From assembly GCA_021464245.1 (NCBI GenBank), contig JADCRB010000162.1:2081476-2145475 (forward strand): 64,000 nt of DNA. Reading direction: 5' to 3'. Shown piece after piece: positions 11,998-23,518 of this stretch; position 1 is the first letter of the stretch; each line of letters begins with the position of its first letter. The notes under the pieces were generated by a model that made no database searches, was not told where the DNA came from, and saw nothing but the letters and a program-made list of their open reading frames with translations. The DNA comes from Carallia brachiata (Eukaryota; Streptophyta; Magnoliopsida; Malpighiales; Rhizophoraceae). The position numbers and the translations under genes were made by a program.

Positions 11998-13598
11998 ATG
12001 GCGTCCCTGGCTGTCACGCCATCTTCCTCTTGCTCCCTATCCTTCATCAATCACCGTCAATCTGTTAAATCCCGCACTCTCGCGCACCTTAGATCCACTC
12101 CACGTCACCTTTCTACTACACCGAAACTCACCGCCGTCGACGCCGGTAAATTCGTTCTCGCCACCCCGTTACTCCCGACACTCGCTAACGGAATCAGTCC
12201 AAAAAAGTCAAACTTCACGGTCAAAGCCTCGGCGGCGACGACTGTTACGCCTGCCCCTCCGGCATGGCAAGGCGCGTCCATGAAGCCGCTGCTGGCCACC
12301 ATCGCGACAGGTGTCATTCTCTGGTTCGTTCCCGTCCCCTCCGGAGTGTCGAGGCCCGCCTGGCAACTCCTCGCCATATTCCTCGCCACCATCGTCGGCA
12401 TCATCACGCAACCGCTGCCCCTCGGCGCCGTCGCCTTGTTGGGCCTCGGCGCGTCCGTACTCACCAAGACGCTCACCTTCTCCGCCGCGTTCTCCGCCTT
12501 CGGCGATCCGATCCCCTGGCTTATCGCGCTCGCCTTCTTCTTCGCGCGCGGTTTTATAAAGACCGGACTTGGAAATAGAATTGCTTACCAATTCGTCTCG
12601 CTGTTTGGATCTTCTTCTCTAGGATTAGGTTACAGTTTAGTTTTTAGTGAAGCGCTGCTAGCGCCGGCCATTCCTTCGGTTTCGGCCCGAGCCGGAGGTA
12701 TATTCTTGCCATTAGTGAAATCTCTCTGCGTAGCTTGCGGCAGCAATGTCGGCGACGGGACCGAGAATAAGCTCGGATCTTGGTTAATGCTTACTTGTTT
12801 CCAAACATCGGTGATTTCATCGTCAATGTTCTTGACGGCCATGGCCGCGAATCCGTTAAGCGCGAATTTGACTGCTAATACGATTAAGCAGACAATTGGG
12901 TGGACCGATTGGGCTAAGGCAGCTATAGTGCCCGGATTGGTGTCGTTGATCGTCGTGCCGATGCTTTTGTATATAATTTATCCTCCCACCGTGAAGAGCA
13001 GCCCTGACGCCCCTAAGTTGGCTAGGGAGAAATGGGAGAAAATGGGGCCTATGACCACCAATGAGATTATTATGGCCGCCACTCTGCTTCTCACGGTATG
13101 CTTTTCATTTCATTTTCATTCGAAGCGCATCTTTCATCACTTGCTCCTGCTTAATTCAGTTTAATTATTTGTCTAATTATCGGTGATAATGCGTAGCGAA
13201 TTGGTAGTTCAGAGGAACTTTTTTCCTTGGTTGATGTGTTCAATTGGGAATGTATCTTAGGATTATTTGTTGCATTGGCTCATCTGAGAGCTACTCAAGA
13301 ATGGTCTAGGTGGATAGAGTTGGGTTCTTGAATGTTTGTTTACAAGATTTGTAAGTGGGGATTTTTCTTATGATGTAGCTTCCGAAGTAGTAATTGTTGA
13401 TTAGATGTTAGATTTTAAATTGATGTACTTTGCAGGATTGGTTTGGACAGTGGATATCATGTTGAGATGTTTACAATTCGCATAACTCAACAGGCATAGG
13501 AATTTTCCTAATGCAGGGGCTCGCGTAATGAGCACTGCCCAACATGATAGTAGTAAAGCAGGAGGCTTGTGATTATGTTAGTCGAAAGTGCTCTTACA

Positions 13599-13642
<44 letters not shown>

Positions 13643-14824
13643 ATATGTGTGATATATTGATCATTGGATGAAACAGTTTGTGGGTTGTCTTGGTTGTGCT
13701 TCTTGTTGAGGAACTTTCAATTAAGTCTATTTTTAATTGATGAACCAAAAATAAGTTTTAATTCGAGTGAATCAGGTTAGGCTATGAAAGAACTGTCTAG
13801 TTAAGTAGAGTGACTTGGTTGTTTGGGAATCAGGGAACCTTATGCTTTCTAAAAGTTTTCATGTTTCCCCCTCTTATGTTAACTCTTCATGCCGAAGGAT
13901 TATGAAATATTGCGGTTATAACAAAGTTTTTTCCTTTTCCTTGACTAATGTGTTTACCGTGTTTGTGGTATGATTGGGCTTCTTATACTGCTTTACATGC
14001 TTACTGAGTTTGTGCTGTGTCTCTTACGGTGAACATCTTTTTCACTTCTCGTTCAATAGGTAGGGCTCTGGATATTTGGAGGGATGCTGAACATGGATGC
14101 TGTTACTGCTGCCATACTGGGATTGTCTATTCTCCTTATCACTGGTGTAGTGACATGGAAGGAGTGCTTAGCTGAAGCAGTTGCCTGGGATACCCTCACA
14201 TGGTTTGCTGCCCTCATTGCAATGGCCGGGTATCTTAACAAATATGGCCTCATCTCCTGGTTCAGCCAAACTGTAGTTAAGGTTTGTGTTTACTCCTTTC
14301 ACTGGTTTCTCATTGCTCATGGTTTTTTGTGTGTCAGGCATGCTTATGTTGCACACAGTTTTAGTTTCACACTTTCCACAGTGCGAAAGTCTGTATTTCA
14401 TTGCACAGTAATTAAGTACCAAATGCATTCATAACACATGATTTATTACTCTTAATTACAGTTTGTCGGAGGACTGGGGCTCTCGTGGCAAGCATCTTTT
14501 GGCATTTTGGTTCTTCTATACTTCTACTCGCACTACTTCTTTGCGAGCGGAGCAGCTCATATTGGTGCCATGTTTACAGCTTTCTTGTCTGTGGCCAGTG
14601 CTTTAGGTACTCCACCTTATTTGGGAGCCTTAGTGCTGTCCTTCCTTTCCAACATCATGGGGGGCCTCACACACTATGGCATTGGGTCTGCACCCATTTT
14701 CTATGGTGCCAACTACGTGCCTCTTGCGCAATGGTGGGGTTACGGTTTTCTCATTTCTATTGTCAACATTATTATCTGGCTTGGCATTGGAGGGATTTGG
14801 TGGAAGGCCATTGGCCTCTGGTGA
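11998..14824 (+). CDS. DIT1: Plastid 2-oxoglutarate/malate translocator (dicarboxylate transporter 1)
   Basis: Inner-envelope antiporter that brings 2-oxoglutarate into the plastid in exchange for malate, supplying carbon skeletons for GS/GOGAT ammonia assimilation and photorespiratory recycling. Three exons with consensus sites: 11998-13095, 14060-14281 and 14462-14824, all phase 0, giving 560 residues, close to the usual length. Residues 1 to about 80 are Ser/Thr/Pro-rich and basic, with VKASAAT near a plausible transit-peptide cleavage site. The rest is a hydrophobic DASS-family domain (Na/sulfate symporter superfamily) with about 12 membrane segments and the conserved words GDPIPWLIALAFFFARGFIK, SNVGDGTENKLGSWLML, SGAAHIGAMFTAFLS and GLTHYGIGSAPIFYGANYVP. 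It ends WWKAIGLW. Exon 1 is much more GC-rich than the surroundings, so out-of-frame shadows are long there. Intron 1 (964 bp) holds an (AT)19 run. No frame damage was seen. Confidence 0.97.
13601..13638. repeat. (AT)19 microsatellite in DiT1 intron 1
   Basis: A pure AT dinucleotide run in the first intron, about 420 bp before the acceptor. Likely length-polymorphic. Confidence 0.9.
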
Positions 14825-15336
14825 GTAGCGTTGTCAATGGAAATTTGCTTACCCAAAGTTCAACAATGTCCCATTTTTGTCACTCGCTGCAATATTCGCC
14901 TGCCGGTTTGCTGTCTTGGGGGGGAGGACGAGGTTGTTGATTGTAGCTTCCGATTCTTTACATCTAGAAATAATGTTTTGATGGCCTTGGTAGAGACCTC
15001 AGGTGGACAGATTCTATACACTTGTCTTTAGAACAGAAATTAGAATCTTTTTTCTCATGAAAATTTTGATATTTTTTTCAGTCTTGATGGCAATGCACTA
15101 ATTGATTGATACTTCAATACTTGTTTGTTAGCATAAAGTGTTCGAAGGGCCGGTAGCAACAGCAGCAACCACTAGTGTCTGCTATTCAAGACTTATAGCT
15201 AATAGTTGGATCAATTGCTTTTCTTTTCCCATTGCTTTCCGCTTATATCTTCTCTGATGTCGTGGAGTGAGGGATTATTATGGTGCAAGCACATTCTATG
15301 GTTGAAATGCAACTTCTATCATGCGTCCTGTCCTAC

Positions 15337-15400
15337 CATGGTAAGTGGCCAATAATAAGATGAGGTTGACATGGTAAGTGGCCAATAATAAGATGAGGTA
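15337..15400. repeat. 33-bp direct tandem duplication 3-prime of DiT1
   Basis: The string CATGGTAAGTGGCCAATAAT and the following AAGATGAGGT occur at 15337 and again at 15370, with no mismatch over about 30 bp. It is therefore recent. It lies about 500 bp past the DiT1 stop codon, probably beyond the transcript. Confidence 0.85.
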
Positions 15401-15904
15401 GATAATGCAGACACGTGTAGAATAGTACGCGGAAGTTATGTAATTAATTTAAAAATATTCAATATTTTATCTGTTTTTGTTTTTTTAAATTTAATACATT
15501 TTTTACGATTCAGTAATCTAAATTTCTGTGTATCTATCGTGTTTCTATATATACACGTTCACATAACTTCTATGTAATAAGATATCTACAGATATTGATA
15601 TTCTAAAAGTTTCGGAAGAGATAACTCTCGTATACAACTTCTATTATGCTTTGTTTGGTACATCCTAGAAGAAAAGAAAATGTACAAGATCAGAGCAAAC
15701 AGGGAAAAAAAAAATGTGTAAAAGATTGTTGTGCGCCGGTATCCCAGGCAAAAGGATCCAATACGTTAACCAATAGAAAGATTAAATGGTAGACACCAAA
15801 GAAAGATTAAAGGGTATGGCCAAGTTGGTTTATGGAATCCTATTTGGATGCATGATTATTATCATTATCTTCAGAATTCGGACAAGTGATAGGGGATCGT
15901 TGTT

Positions 15905-16215
15905 GAAAAAATGGGAGCGATCAGCCAGTGATCGGCGAGAAATTTAGTTTGATTTATAGTTATTTTTAACAAAAATTTGGATTGATCAAAATTGATTAAA
16001 ATCAGTAAAATTAGATTGATTGAACCTGTTTAAATTACAGTAAAAATTTATAAATTATTATTTAATTGTAAATTTTATTTAAATTTTAAATTTAATTAAA
16101 AATTAATATTTAATTATTATATATACATATTTTTTTAATTACTTATATATAATTAAATATTAATTAAATTTTAAATTATTAATATTTTTAATTTAATCAT
16201 CAATTTATTTCTGAC
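15905..16215 (-). repeat. Dispersed AT-rich repeat, copy C
   Basis: Reverse orientation relative to copies A and B. It starts with degraded GATCAGCCAGTGATCGGC and continues through TTGATCAAAATTGATTAAAA. It then enters the AT-rich core with TTAAATTTAATTAAAAATTA and a TATATATA centre. The distal end is too decayed to place. Confidence 0.5.
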
Positions 16216-16664
16216 AACTTTAATAAAAATAACTTACAAAGTCATTTGTCATTGTCAAACAAAAAAAACAAAAGGGGAGGCCTATCATCAGTTCAATTAC
16301 GGCGTGAATTGACTGGAACATATATATGACGAGCACAAGGCGTCACTCCACTTTTTCCTTGCTGCTTTATACGCTGACCACAACTTTCATCCTGTTTTTA
16401 GCTCCTTTTTTTTCCACCGTTATTATTAGACTTTCTTATCCTCAGAAAATGCATTTGTGCAAACCTTGGCATTAAAAAGCATCCACTGCTAAAAAAGAGT
16501 TTAATAATAATTTGATATAATTTTTTATTTATGATTTAATCTTGAGTTTTTTAAGTAAAATTTAAAGGTTTTGATTTTTAAATTTATCTAGTTTAATTAT
16601 TAATTATGCACTGTTAGTTTTAAATTTAACAATCGTCGTGATTGATTTAAAGGCAGATCTACTC

Positions 16665-16740
16665 AAGTCTAATAATACTCACTTAGTAAGTCTCTTTTTA
16701 TGAGTTAGGTTAAATGAGGTATACAAATAAAATTACTCTA
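16665..16740 (+). repeat. Short dispersed repeat (TATGAGTTAGGTTAAATGAG family)
   Basis: Shares the words CACTTAGTAAGTCTC and TATGAGTTAGGTTAAATGAG with a copy at 40860-40930 and a reverse-orientation copy at about 29140-29215. Sequence is non-coding and the boundaries are approximate. Confidence 0.45.
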
Positions 16741-16799
16741 ATTTCAGCTTAGGTAACCAATATATTTTTAATGATTTTTTTCTTTTAAAGTAATCTAGG

Positions 16800-17110
16800 A
16801 ATATAATAGTGTGTTTAGATAGAGGAGAAAGGTGAGGAAAAAAAGAATGAGAAAGTAAGTTGTGAGAAAATAAAATAATTTGAATAAATAGATAAAGTTG
16901 TGGGAAAAAAATAATAAAAAAAAATAAATAATAATTTGTGAGGAAAAAAATTATAAGAAAAATAAGTTGTTTAAATAAAGAAAAAGTTTTGAGAAAAAGT
17001 AATTAAAAAATAAATAGTAATTTATAAAAAAAATAAAAAAATAAATTAAATAAATAAATGTGGAAAACAAAAAATTAAAAAAATAAAATAATAATTATAT
17101 TTTTTTCTTC
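16800..17110 (-). repeat. Purine-rich relative of the 10.2-kb tandem repeat
   Basis: Repeated GAGAAAATAAAATAATTTG and AATAATAATTTGTGAGGAAA words are the reverse complement of the units at 10180-10470. The region is low complexity, so common descent rather than similar composition is likely but not proven. Confidence 0.45.
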
Positions 17111-17531
17111 CTCTAATTTTCTCTATCTTTTCCAAATAAGTCAAAAGCCTTTTCGTGCTTACCGTCAGCAAACGAGAATCAGTAGAAGCACCATTCGTTA
17201 TTTTCTCCCCTTTTTTTTTTATTTTTTTAAACACAAGTTATTTTCTCCCTTGGGAATGTGAAGAAGCGTCTAAATTGCAATCAAATCATTTCTTTGGGCG
17301 TTGGATTGACAATTATTTAAACGAAAAAGATAAGTAAACGTGTACAAATGAAAATACAGTAAGTATTTAATAATTTAAATTATTAAATTATAAAATTTTA
17401 TTAAATTTTAAAATTTAAAAATAAATAAATTATTAAATAATATTAAATTAATTATATACCTATTATATATTCCTTGTACACGTTTATTTAGTGACCCTTT
17501 TATTTAAATTGATTGTTAGTAACCTAATTTA

Positions 17532-17705
17532 ATTCTCATACATCTATCATTTTCAATTTTGTGAGTCCTCCAGAGAAACATCAATGAAAGAAACTGATAT
17601 TTTCTGGTCTTAAAAAAAAAAGAAACTAATATTCTCGTACATATTTCATTTTCAAATTTATGAGTCCCTCAGAGAAACACCAATGAAAGAAACTGATATT
17701 CCCTT
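17532..17705. repeat. Imperfect direct duplication, offset about 100 bp
   Basis: The block ATTCTC(A)TACAT, then CATTTTCAA, then AGAGAAACATCAATGAAAGA, then AACTGATATT occurs at about 17532-17602 and again at about 17631-17700 with a few differences. An A-rich linker separates them. No coding potential. Confidence 0.7.
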
Positions 17706-17932
17706 CAAGACGAAGAAGAAAGAACCCCAATTTTTTATTTTGCTGGGAATGTGAAGAAGCGTGTTATTATTATTATTATTATTTTGAACAAAAAGAAGCG
17801 TCATTTTCACTAAGGCCATTTTGTATTGAAGCCACATAATATTGCTGCAATTGTCCCTATCTAGACAAATTGATAGGCTAGCCACTGGGGCCTTGACCTC
17901 TATTCTTTTGTTAGGAAGTGAAATTCAATTTA

Positions 17933-17935
17933 ATA

Positions 17936-17966
<31 letters not shown>

Positions 17967-18091
17967 TTTTACAAAATTGAACATAACTCAAGCGGTTGAC
18001 AACATTAACTGCTTACTGGAAAGTTTGAAGACCTTAATAATAATAATCTCTTTCCTCTACTGCTTTTGTGTGAGCTCCCTTAAGCCAAATA

Positions 18092-18127
<36 letters not shown>
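17933..18127. repeat. Clustered AAT/TAA microsatellites
   Basis: Two trinucleotide runs, at about 17933-17965 and 18090-18127, with a shorter one at about 17764-17783. Apparent Ile- and Asn-rich open frames over them are artefacts. Confidence 0.8.
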
Positions 18128-18129
<2 letters not shown>

Positions 18130-18420
18130 TAAAATTTTCATACAGGGAGAGCTAGATTAATAAACCATTCATTGAAACAAAATTTACCATTTCTTGGCAG
18201 CTTTTGTGGGGGAAAGTTTTGATTTGTATGTCAGTAGATTTTGTTGGCCGGGCTCATCAACCATCCATTTGTGTCATTTTCTTTCTCTTATAGCATTTTC
18301 TTGTCATTTTCAGGTTCCGTTTTGCAAGAGGTAAAACTACCTCCACTGCCATGTTTGCATTTGATGTAGTCATCCCACAACAGTGACCACCATTAAGTAA
18401 ATGAGTACCATTACATTTCC

Positions 18421-18606
18421 AAAATTAGGTATCTGCCCGAATATTTTTTTGTGCAACAAGACAGTGATTTTGTGCAACAAGCCTGCTATTTTGTGCAACC
18501 AAAAAAATACATAAAAATACATATTTTTTTTATTGCATAAAATATTAGTTTGGTTGCACAAAATTACTGTCTTGTTGCACAAAAAAATATTCGGGCAGAT
18601 GCCCAA
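18421..18606. repeat. Foldback element with iterated TTGTGCAAC words
   Basis: The left arm (TCTGCCCGAATATTTTTTTG, then TGCAACAAGACAGTGATTTT) is almost exactly the reverse complement of the right arm (AATTACTGTCTTGTTGCACA, then AAAAAATATTCGGGCAGATG). The arms are about 50-60 bp around a loop that carries a further TTTTGTGCAACAAGCCTGC unit. The GTGCAAC word or its complement occurs five times. It encodes no protein; the repeated LCNK and LLHK residues in a minus-strand frame come from the repeat. It could be a MITE or a hairpin RNA source. No target-site duplication was identified. Confidence 0.75.
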
Positions 18607-18699
18607 TTCTGGCAGCCTAATTTTTTCCTAAGTAAATATAAATTAAAACGATGAGAATCACGCCCAAACCCTATAACCTAAGATTTTCTTGCCCGTGAG

Positions 18700-19980
18700 A
18701 AAAAAAAATTACTATAATATTTGCAATATTAGTTTATACGTAAATGTTCATGATACAACTCTATAATAAATTGTAACTAATTGCTATAATAATATGAGAT
18801 TGTTTTACAATTTAAATTATAACTTTTAAAAATTATTATCTCCCATCTAATTTTTCTTATGTAGCAAATTAGTTCTCTAGTAGGAATCGATTGGTACAAT
18901 GTTACAAATATTATAAGTTTCATTGAATACAGTTTATTAGTTTATTATATACTAGAGAAGAGTCTGCGCTCTGTACAGATTTTGAATAATTTGATATAAA
19001 AGGTTTATCATTTAAAATATTTTAAAATCATTCTAATTGTAGTTCTTAGTTGTTTGAATAGTTTATAAAGCATATAAATTTAATAAAATTGAGAGTGTAT
19101 TTTGTAATGCACAAATTCATTTGAGTTAAGAAATTATACCTATTTAAAAAAATACAACTTATAAACAGTAAACTTTTAAAATTAAGATGCAAAAATTATT
19201 TGTTATGCATACATAAATTGACTCAACCTATGGTATTCCATAAACATTGAACTACCATAACAAAGACGACGGAATTTTAATAAGTCCAAACTCATATTAA
19301 AATATCATTAACGTCACCATATTCATAGAAAATTCAATAAAATAACCAAATAGGTTTTGCCGATTATAAAAAATAACAATGAAATACATAAGAATGTGAT
19401 GACCAATAACTTAACGCACTGTCATAAATTTTATGAACAATATCTTATCAAAATATTTATGATATCCTGACAATATTACCTACAAAATCAAAGCTAAAAA
19501 AATTTCAAATCAAAGGTGAGAAACAAAAAGCATTAACAGTAAACAGAAATTTAGAATAAACTCAATTCTTAACTTTCAATTACTTTTGTTGGTCTCAAAT
19601 CTTAGATAAAGAATCGAATAATACTTATAGAGAAGAGCAGTAATAATATATGAATGTAAAATTTAAAAAGTAAGGAAAAAGAACAAACTTTGTAAAAATA
19701 TACTCGTGGCCTGGAATCTTGAAATTAAAAACATAGATATATGAATGTGGAATTAAGATTTTTGAATTAATATCTGGAAAATTATCAAAAGTAAGAGAAA
19801 GAAAGCATTGAACTTCGCTATAAATCATTTGGCAAAAATGCTGCTATTTGGTGTAGAACCAGCGGGCCAAATTCCATATCTTCTACCGTTGCGAAGCCAT
19901 TCTTATGATAATTAGCATAGCCATCATATAAATCATTTTGTCGCAATTAGCATTGGCCTTATATAAAATTGAAAATTTAA
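18700..19980. other. AT-rich spacer
   Basis: Unique-looking AT-rich sequence. Short open frames on both strands are rich in Ile, Lys and Asn with no recognisable motif. Nothing functional was seen. Confidence 0.55.
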
Positions 19981-20156
19981 TAAGAAGATTTAAAGAAACT
20001 AAATGCGATGAAATGACATTTAAGAAAAATGGGAAATTAAATGTAAAATTAAATAAGAAGGTTAAAGAAATTAATTTTGATGACATGACGTTTAAGGCAA
20101 ATAGAAAAGTAGATGGAAGATTAAATAGGAAATTTTATGAATTTAAATGCGATTAA
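19938..20156 (+). repeat. Degenerate 72-73 bp tandem repeat with an open frame
   Basis: Units begin at 19981, 20054 and 20126 (TAAGAAGATT, TAAGAAGGTT, TAGGAAATTT); the third is partial. They keep one open frame with a 24-residue repeat, seen as RFKETKCDEMTFKKNGKLN, then KVKEINFDDMTFKANRKVD, then KFYEFKCD and stop. An ATG is not evident at the start of the frame. Because the unit length is a multiple of three or nearly so, the frame persists without selection being required. The origin is unknown; a decayed Lys-rich repeat protein gene is one possibility. Confidence 0.45.
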
Positions 20157-21486
20157 ATGATATAGAAGATTTCTACAGTTTCTGCAATAAGAAGAGGTTT
20201 AAGGAATTAAATATGTAAATTATGTTATGTTTATGCATCTAAAATTAAGAGTAATAGTGAGAAGGAATTGACCAACATAAAGAGAATTATTCAAGGGAAA
20301 GATGAAACGAAATTAAGGTAATAATCTAGTGTAAGGAGGAAGATTAAAGGGAAAGAATCATTGACTAATAATGAGTTGAATGATTTAAATATGGTAATAA
20401 TGAAGATTATGATATTTTTTTGCAAAATTAAGAGTAGAAAAGCTAGAATTTAACTCAAAAAATGTTAGAATTAACTCATTAAAAATGAAAAATTTTGAAA
20501 TTAAAGGGAAAATTGTCACATGACAACTTGAATCAAGGGAAGCTTTTTCTAAGCTTCTCATTTATACTAATTCTAAACTTTTCATTTATACTAATTAAAT
20601 AGATACTAATGATAAAATTTCATCAAGTTCAGGAGCTTCAACGTCCCATTTGCCTTTAATTAAATTTGCAGATTAATCATCAACGTGATTAAGAAACTGA
20701 CAGAAAAAAGAACATGTAAAGAAGGCAGTCTTAGTCTTATATATTTTAACAGTCATTTTCATGGCCATAATTAAAAAAGATCGCATTGCAAGAACATTTT
20801 TCGTCTCTGTAAACAGCAGATTCCCCAATATGTTTTTTTCCTCATGTTTCACCGATACCCTTTTTTTAAGTCATAGAAATTGTTATCTATTATTGGTTTA
20901 CAATAAAAATTACTAGCTGTTCTTGCAAGAACCCAACATGACTCTTGTAATTCTTTACCTTTTAGCTGCTTCTATTTTTCAACGTTTCTTATTATTTTTT
21001 TGAACCATGGGCTATAGTTTAGAAATAATTCACTCATTTCTACAAATTTTACACTTTATTCTAAAGATTTACCCTAAACTTTAAAAGACAGAAACTAAAA
21101 ATCTTAATTATTTGAGTATCTCTCAGAGATATTTTTCAACGTCTCTAAAATACCAACCAAGGCATTTATTTCCAACAGAAATCTTAGGTAAAATTTCATT
21201 GGTATATTAAATATGATAACGAGTGATATTTATAATATCTTAACTTAATCATGTTTATTATTATGTTTTATATTTATAATCATTTCAGAAATAAAATATA
21301 AAACTTTTGGGTGAGATATATATAAAATTTATAACGGTGAACTCTACTCTTCCGATCTAACCGAAATTTATTTACGTGCATATTTAACAGACTTGTACGC
21401 TCTGCTTTTTATGATATGTTCATTGGCTTGGCGTCTCCCTTCGTTTGAACGTCGAACCGCATGGTATGGTCATTACTGGAGATTTT

Positions 21487-21695
21487 AGTCCCTGTTTGGA
21501 TTAGGTGTTGGAAAATAGTAAAAAGTAATTTAGAGTTATTTTTTAATCAATTACTGTTAAAAAGTCAAATAAAAAAACAAATAATATTAAATAATAATAT
21601 TAAAAAATTTATCAAATATATATTTTCTTATTTTTTAAAAATAAATACAAATATACCCTTTTAAAAGTTAACCCGAACGTACCCTCAATGACAGA
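21487..21695. mobile_element. Possible small MITE
   Basis: The ends TCCCTGTTTGGATTAGGTGT and, reading in from the other side, GAGGGTACGTTCGGGTTAAC are similar and enclose an AT-rich core of about 150 bp. CCCTGTTTGG-type ends are common on plant MITEs. Target-site duplications were not clear. Confidence 0.35.
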
Positions 21696-22844
21696 CAGCC
21701 GAAATGGTTTTCATTTAATTTAGTGACGACACGGGGATGATGGCAATGCAACCGCGACCCACAATTTTTATTATGCACGCTAATTCTATTGAGCACCGTT
21801 ATTTTTTTACACCTTAAATTTTAGCCGCAATGATACTTAAAAGTTTTAGAATTATTATAAAATATTTTGTAATAAAAAAATAATTAAAATTATTTTTTTA
21901 TTAAAAATATCATAAAAATTCTAAAATAAATGAAAAAAATAAGCGAATGTATATGATTAAAAATATAATTAATATACAGTAATTTAAATTATTATATAAT
22001 AAAAATTTTATTAAATTTAAAAATTTAAAAATAAATAAATTATTTAATATCGTTATATATTAACCGCGTATTATTTATCAATTTATTTATACGTGTTTAT
22101 ATAGAGTGACCCTCCAATTTCAATCGGTTTCTGTCCATGTATGACATCCTGGAGAATTTTCTCCATCTGGCAGTCCTCGTAAGACTAAACGGAAGCACCG
22201 AATTCGTGACTAGCCTATGCATGTATTTGAGGCTCGGAAAGTTCTCAGTCCTTCCTTGTTATCACTTTTACTTTTTTGCAAGTTGCAAAGTGATTGTCTT
22301 TGTTTTGATGCAATGGGTGTTTGAAGTTTCTGACGCTTTTTCCTTGCACACCTTCGAGTTCACATCTTTTGGTGACAGAGGTTGTTGGGTCTGAAAGCGT
22401 TTTTATGTTTTTTTATTTATTTATTGGTTGTGAAAGTGATCAGAGAATTCAGATGGATTACCATGTTAGTTTCGAGTCTGAAATTTGTGGCTCTCTTCAG
22501 CAACCGTCAAACATGGGTTACTAGCTAACTAACACGTTGAATTGCATGGTGGGTGAGTTTGCTTGTGGAATTGAGAGTTGTATTAATTCCTTATGGCCTT
22601 TTGAATTTAGTGGGATTTTTACATGCATGCTCTATATCTTTCTCCTTTTGACAATGAAGCTCTTCATGCGCGTTGAACTATTGGTGGTGTTGAGGTTTCA
22701 AAAGGTGATTGAGGCCTCTCAGCTCATTTTTCTTACAAAAGGAACCTTCCTGGTGTTTGTTCTTCTTGGGAAACAGAGCAGTGCCAGTTCAATTCTGGAC
22801 TTTAATTGGAGTTGGATTCTCTCTTTGACAACAGAGACATAACA

Positions 22845-23115
22845 GTTTTGCTATTTATATCTCACATCCTGAGAAAACCCCACCACCTGAACTCCATGGG
22901 AATCAATCCTGTGGGCATGTTTTTCTTTTCTTGTTAAAGCTCCATCAGAATTCTTTTTTTTTTTTTTTTTTTTTTCCTTTTTTAAGCAAAAAGCTCCATC
23001 AGAATTCACTCCTCTGGGAATTTCTATAAACAGTGGGGCATTTGTCATTACCATAGCATTCGCTTGTGGTAAAACTGTCACAAGAATACTAGGTGATTTA
23101 AAGTCACTGAGTTTA
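22845..23115 (+). pseudogene. Decayed duplicate of MATE exon 4 end, intron 4 and exon 5 start
   Basis: About 1.9 kb upstream of the matching part of the intact MATE gene, the sequence CTCCATGGGAATCAATCCTG matches the end of exon 4 (CTTCATGGGAATCAGTCCTG at about 24777-24796). TTCTTGTTAAAGCTCCATCA matches intron 4. GGGGCATTTGTCATTACCAT and TAAAACTGTCACAAGAATAC match the intron 4/exon 5 boundary (about 24910-24965). The acceptor AG is kept as CCATAG, but the exon 5 part has substitutions and no open frame. A T-run of about 23 bp interrupts the intron part. The order is colinear, so this is a genomic fragment, not a retrocopy. It suggests a former tandem MATE gene or a partial internal duplication. 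Confidence 0.75.
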
Positions 23116-23230
23116 TAGTCTTCCAAATTCTTGTTGAAGTGCGCAATACGAGGCTCAATTCTTAATTTTGGACTTGAATTTTTTCTTTGCAGTATTCTGC
23201 TATTAATATTTCCGGGATATATTTTATTTG

Positions 23231-23318
23231 TATGTTCTGCTTGTTTTCTTCTGTGAAAGATGGTTTCTTTTGTTTATGTTCTGCTTGTTTTCTTCTGTGA
23301 AAGATGGTTTCTTTTGTT
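23231..23318. repeat. 44-bp direct tandem duplication upstream of MATE
   Basis: The unit beginning TATGTTCTGCTTGTTTTCTT occurs at 23231 and 23275 with essentially no mismatch, so it is recent. It lies in the presumed leader or promoter, about 200 bp before the MATE start codon. Confidence 0.85.
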
Positions 23319-23518
23319 TTCTTGTTTGGTTTTAGTAAATTTGATTGTCAAGCAATTGGTACCTATCTTGGTGATTATGAAAATTCAATGATACCATTTG
23401 CAGGTTATGGAGCTCAAATTTCTGACAGTTTGTTTATAGACCTCTCTTTTCATCTGTTTCTTGTGGAGAAATCGCATTCCAGTTGAGCATAATTGTTTGG
23501 TGATTGTCTGTCACATTG

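Noticed and set aside
12105..12591. Minus-strand and other-frame ORFs of 100-127 codons over DiT1 exon 1
   Set aside because: Shadows of a GC-rich coding exon; the DiT1 frame carries the conserved protein.
17933..18127. Repeat arrays that might be mistaken for a CRISPR or satellite
   Set aside because: They are trinucleotide microsatellites without spacers.
18370..18606. Minus-strand ORF with repeated LCNK/LLHK residues
   Set aside because: The apparent repeats come from the foldback DNA; there is no conserved protein pattern.
22537..22842. 101-codon hydrophobic ORF upstream of MATE
   Set aside because: Composition follows T-rich sequence; no membrane-protein motif, and it runs into the decayed MATE copy.
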